A DNA stretch of 7,604 bases. Source: Verrucomicrobiales bacterium (GTDB lineage Bacteria > Verrucomicrobiota > Verrucomicrobiia > Limisphaerales > UBA1096). Made by a program: the position numbers and the translations under genes. Positions 6,106 through 7,604 of the stretch are shown one piece after another; the stretch's first letter is position 1, and each line of letters begins with the position of its first letter. The notes under the pieces were generated by a model, which saw only the letters and a list, made by a program, of their open reading frames with translations, was not told where the DNA came from and did no database searches. The stretch covers positions 1-7,604 of the forward strand of contig WTHH01000268.1 of assembly GCA_011523195.1 (NCBI GenBank), in the 5' to 3' direction.

Positions 6106-7596
6106 GTGAAACGAATCCTCCTTGCTTTCACGATCCTGTTTCTGACCGGCACCGCAGGGGCGGAATCCAAGCGCCCAAACATCCTCTACATCATCGTCGA
6201 CGACCAGTCGCCGTTTGACTTCAAGTTTTACAATCCGCAAAGCCAGTTGAACGCGCCGGTGATTGAAAAACTGGCAGCCGAAGGGATGGTGATCGATGGC
6301 GCGTACCACATGGGATCGTGGGTTGGCGGCGTGTGCACGGCCTCCCGGCACATGATCATGAGCGGGCGCACGGTTTGGCACATTCCCGATCGGAAATTCC
6401 GCAAGCCACCGGCCAATCCGAATGCGCCAAACCCGAAACTAGTGCCGCCAGATCTGGTCGAAAACACGCTGGCAGCAGTATTCAACCGGGCCGGCTACGA
6501 CACCATGCGCACCTGCAAACGCGGCAACAGCTACGACGGCGCCAACAAGCAATTCAAGGTGGTACACGATGCCACCAAGCGCGGAGGCACGGCCGAGACC
6601 GGAAGCGCGTGGCACGCTGAGAGAGTGCTCGATTACCTAAACAAACGCGAACTGATCGAGGACGCAGATCCCTTCCTGATCTATTTTGGATTTTCTCATC
6701 CGCACGATGTCCGCGATGGCACGCCGGAGCTTTTGAAAAAATACGGTGCTGTGAACCATCGCGACAAAGCCACCCTGCCTCCTGCCAATGCGAAGCAGCC
6801 GAATCTGCCCATCAACTGGCTGCCCAAACACCCCTTTCACCACGGTCACCCGGGCCTTCGCGATGAGGTGAAGGTGCGAGGCGTTTGGGAGCGGCGTGAC
6901 GAACGCACCATACGCAACGAGATTGGTCGGCAGTTTGCCTGCAGCGAATACATCGACCAACAGATTGGCCGCGTGCTTGCCAAGCTCAAAGCGATGGGCG
7001 AGTTAGACAACACTTACATCATCTACACCGCCGACCACGGCATGGCCATCGGCCGGCACGGACTGCAGGGTAAACAAAATTTGTACGAACACACCTGGCG
7101 TGTGCCGTTCGTGGTGAAAGGCCCCAGCATCAAGCCTGGCAGTCGTGCCCAGGGAAACGTCTACCTGCTCGACACGCTGGCTACTCTCTGCAGTCTTGCT
7201 GGTATCCAGCCTCCGGCCACTAACGAGGGCATCAGTCTCGAACCCGTTTTAAAGGGTCGCACGCAGACCGTTCGCGAGACGTTGTACGGCGTCTACAGCG
7301 GCGGCACCAAGCCGGGCATGCGCAGCGTGCGCCACGGCGATTGGAAGCTGATCAAGTACGATGTGATGGACGGCTCTGTGCGCAAAACCCAGCTCTTCAA
7401 CCTAAAGGAAAATCCGCACGAATTCCTTCGTGAACACCACGCGCTACGCCCCTTTCCCGAGCCAAGCCCCATGGCGTTCAATCTCGCCGAAAGCCCCAAG
7501 TACGCTGCAAAACGCAAAGAATTGGAAGCGTTGCTGTTGCGGGAGATGAACCGGTTAAACGACCCGTTTCGCTTGTGGGATCAGCCACAAAAATAA
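6106..7596 (+). CDS. Secreted choline-sulfatase-like sulfatase, CTASR type, GTG start
   Basis: This 496-residue protein is a third, more divergent PF00884 sulfatase. The GTG at 6106 is chosen because it gives a complete signal peptide (MKRILLAFTILFLTGTAGA, cleaved near residue 19); GCAGG at 6091-6095 is a fair ribosome site ten bases upstream. Landmarks are Asp32-Asp33 in IIVDDQSPFD, Cys77 in CTASRHMIMSGR (predicted formylglycine, with Ala in place of the usual Pro), Lys138 in CKRGNSYDG where other sulfatases have GKWH, His198/His200 in SHPHD, and TADHGMAIGRHG (Asp310, His311) followed by GKQNLYEHTWRVPF. This matches PVC proteins often annotated as choline-sulfatase, but that name is loose and the real substrate is probably a sulfated sugar. 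C-x-A-x-R still fits the C-x-[PA]-x-R maturation consensus, so activity is likely. It starts 7 bp after the previous gene; eight bases remain after its stop. Confidence 0.92.
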   Translation: MKRILLAFTILFLTGTAGAESKRPNILYIIVDDQSPFDFKFYNPQSQLNAPVIEKLAAEGMVIDGAYHMGSWVGGVCTASRHMIMSGRTVWHIPDRKFRKPPANPNAPNPKLVPPDLVENTLAAVFNRAGYDTMRTCKRGNSYDGANKQFKVVHDATKRGGTAETGSAWHAERVLDYLNKRELIEDADPFLIYFGFSHPHDVRDGTPELLKKYGAVNHRDKATLPPANAKQPNLPINWLPKHPFHHGHPGLRDEVKVRGVWERRDERTIRNEIGRQFACSEYIDQQIGRVLAKLKAMGELDNTYIIYTADHGMAIGRHGLQGKQNLYEHTWRVPFVVKGPSIKPGSRAQGNVYLLDTLATLCSLAGIQPPATNEGISLEPVLKGRTQTVRETLYGVYSGGTKPGMRSVRHGDWKLIKYDVMDGSVRKTQLFNLKENPHEFLREHHALRPFPEPSPMAFNLAESPKYAAKRKELEALLLREMNRLNDPFRLWDQPQK

Positions 7597-7604
7597 AGCA
7601 GCAG

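Noticed and set aside
6975..6985. GCTTGCCAAGC, a near-palindrome one base shorter than the repeat core
   Set aside because: It encodes normal sequence (VLAKL) in a conserved helix, and the central GGCC is broken, so it is not counted as a copy.
1..7604. CRISPR arrays, tRNA or rRNA genes, insertion sequences, transposases
   Set aside because: No regularly spaced repeats with spacers, no RNA-gene signatures and no transposase-like protein were seen on either strand.

Overview
The window is a compact block of six genes, all on the + strand. Their proteins appear to break down sulfated and esterified polysaccharide outside the cytoplasm. The five genes with a visible start each encode an N-terminal signal peptide; the first gene is cut by the left edge. 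Three type I sulfatases from different branches, an SMP-30/gluconolactonase-like lactonase, a duplicated alpha/beta-hydrolase esterase and a secreted concanavalin A-like domain protein, at moderately high GC, point to the Planctomycetota-Verrucomicrobiota-Lentisphaerota (PVC) group, probably marine. This is inferred from gene content only; no rRNA or other phylogenetic marker is present.

Layout: 1-1511 is a 5'-truncated two-domain esterase. 1523-2473 is an SMP-30-like lactonase. 2539-3981 is a sulfatase with CSPTR at the active site. 3978-5372 is an iduronate-2-sulfatase-like enzyme with CNPSR, overlapping the previous gene by ATGA. 5430-6098 is a small secreted LamG/DUF1080-like protein. 6106-7596 is a choline-sulfatase-like enzyme with CTASR and a GTG start. 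The gaps are 11, 65, -4, 57 and 7 bp, with no convincing internal promoter or terminator, so the block reads as one operon that begins left of the window. No gene-free stretch exceeds 65 bp.

How they may work together (inference): the three sulfatases would remove sulfate esters from different positions of a sulfated glycan. The esterase would remove acyl or aryl esters, the lactonase would open sugar lactones, and the LamG/DUF1080 protein would bind or cut glycan. No glycoside hydrolase of a clearly recognisable family, transporter, regulator or sulfatase-maturing enzyme lies in the window.

The most unusual signal is not a gene. A perfect 14-bp palindrome, CGCTTGGCCAAGCG, occurs four times, plus a fifth 12-base copy in tandem with one of them. 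Three copies lie inside coding sequence and all three are read in the same frame as Leu-Gly-Gln-Ala. The other two form a tandem between genes. This looks like a genome-wide iterated palindrome or protein-binding/processing motif that coding sequence has to accommodate.
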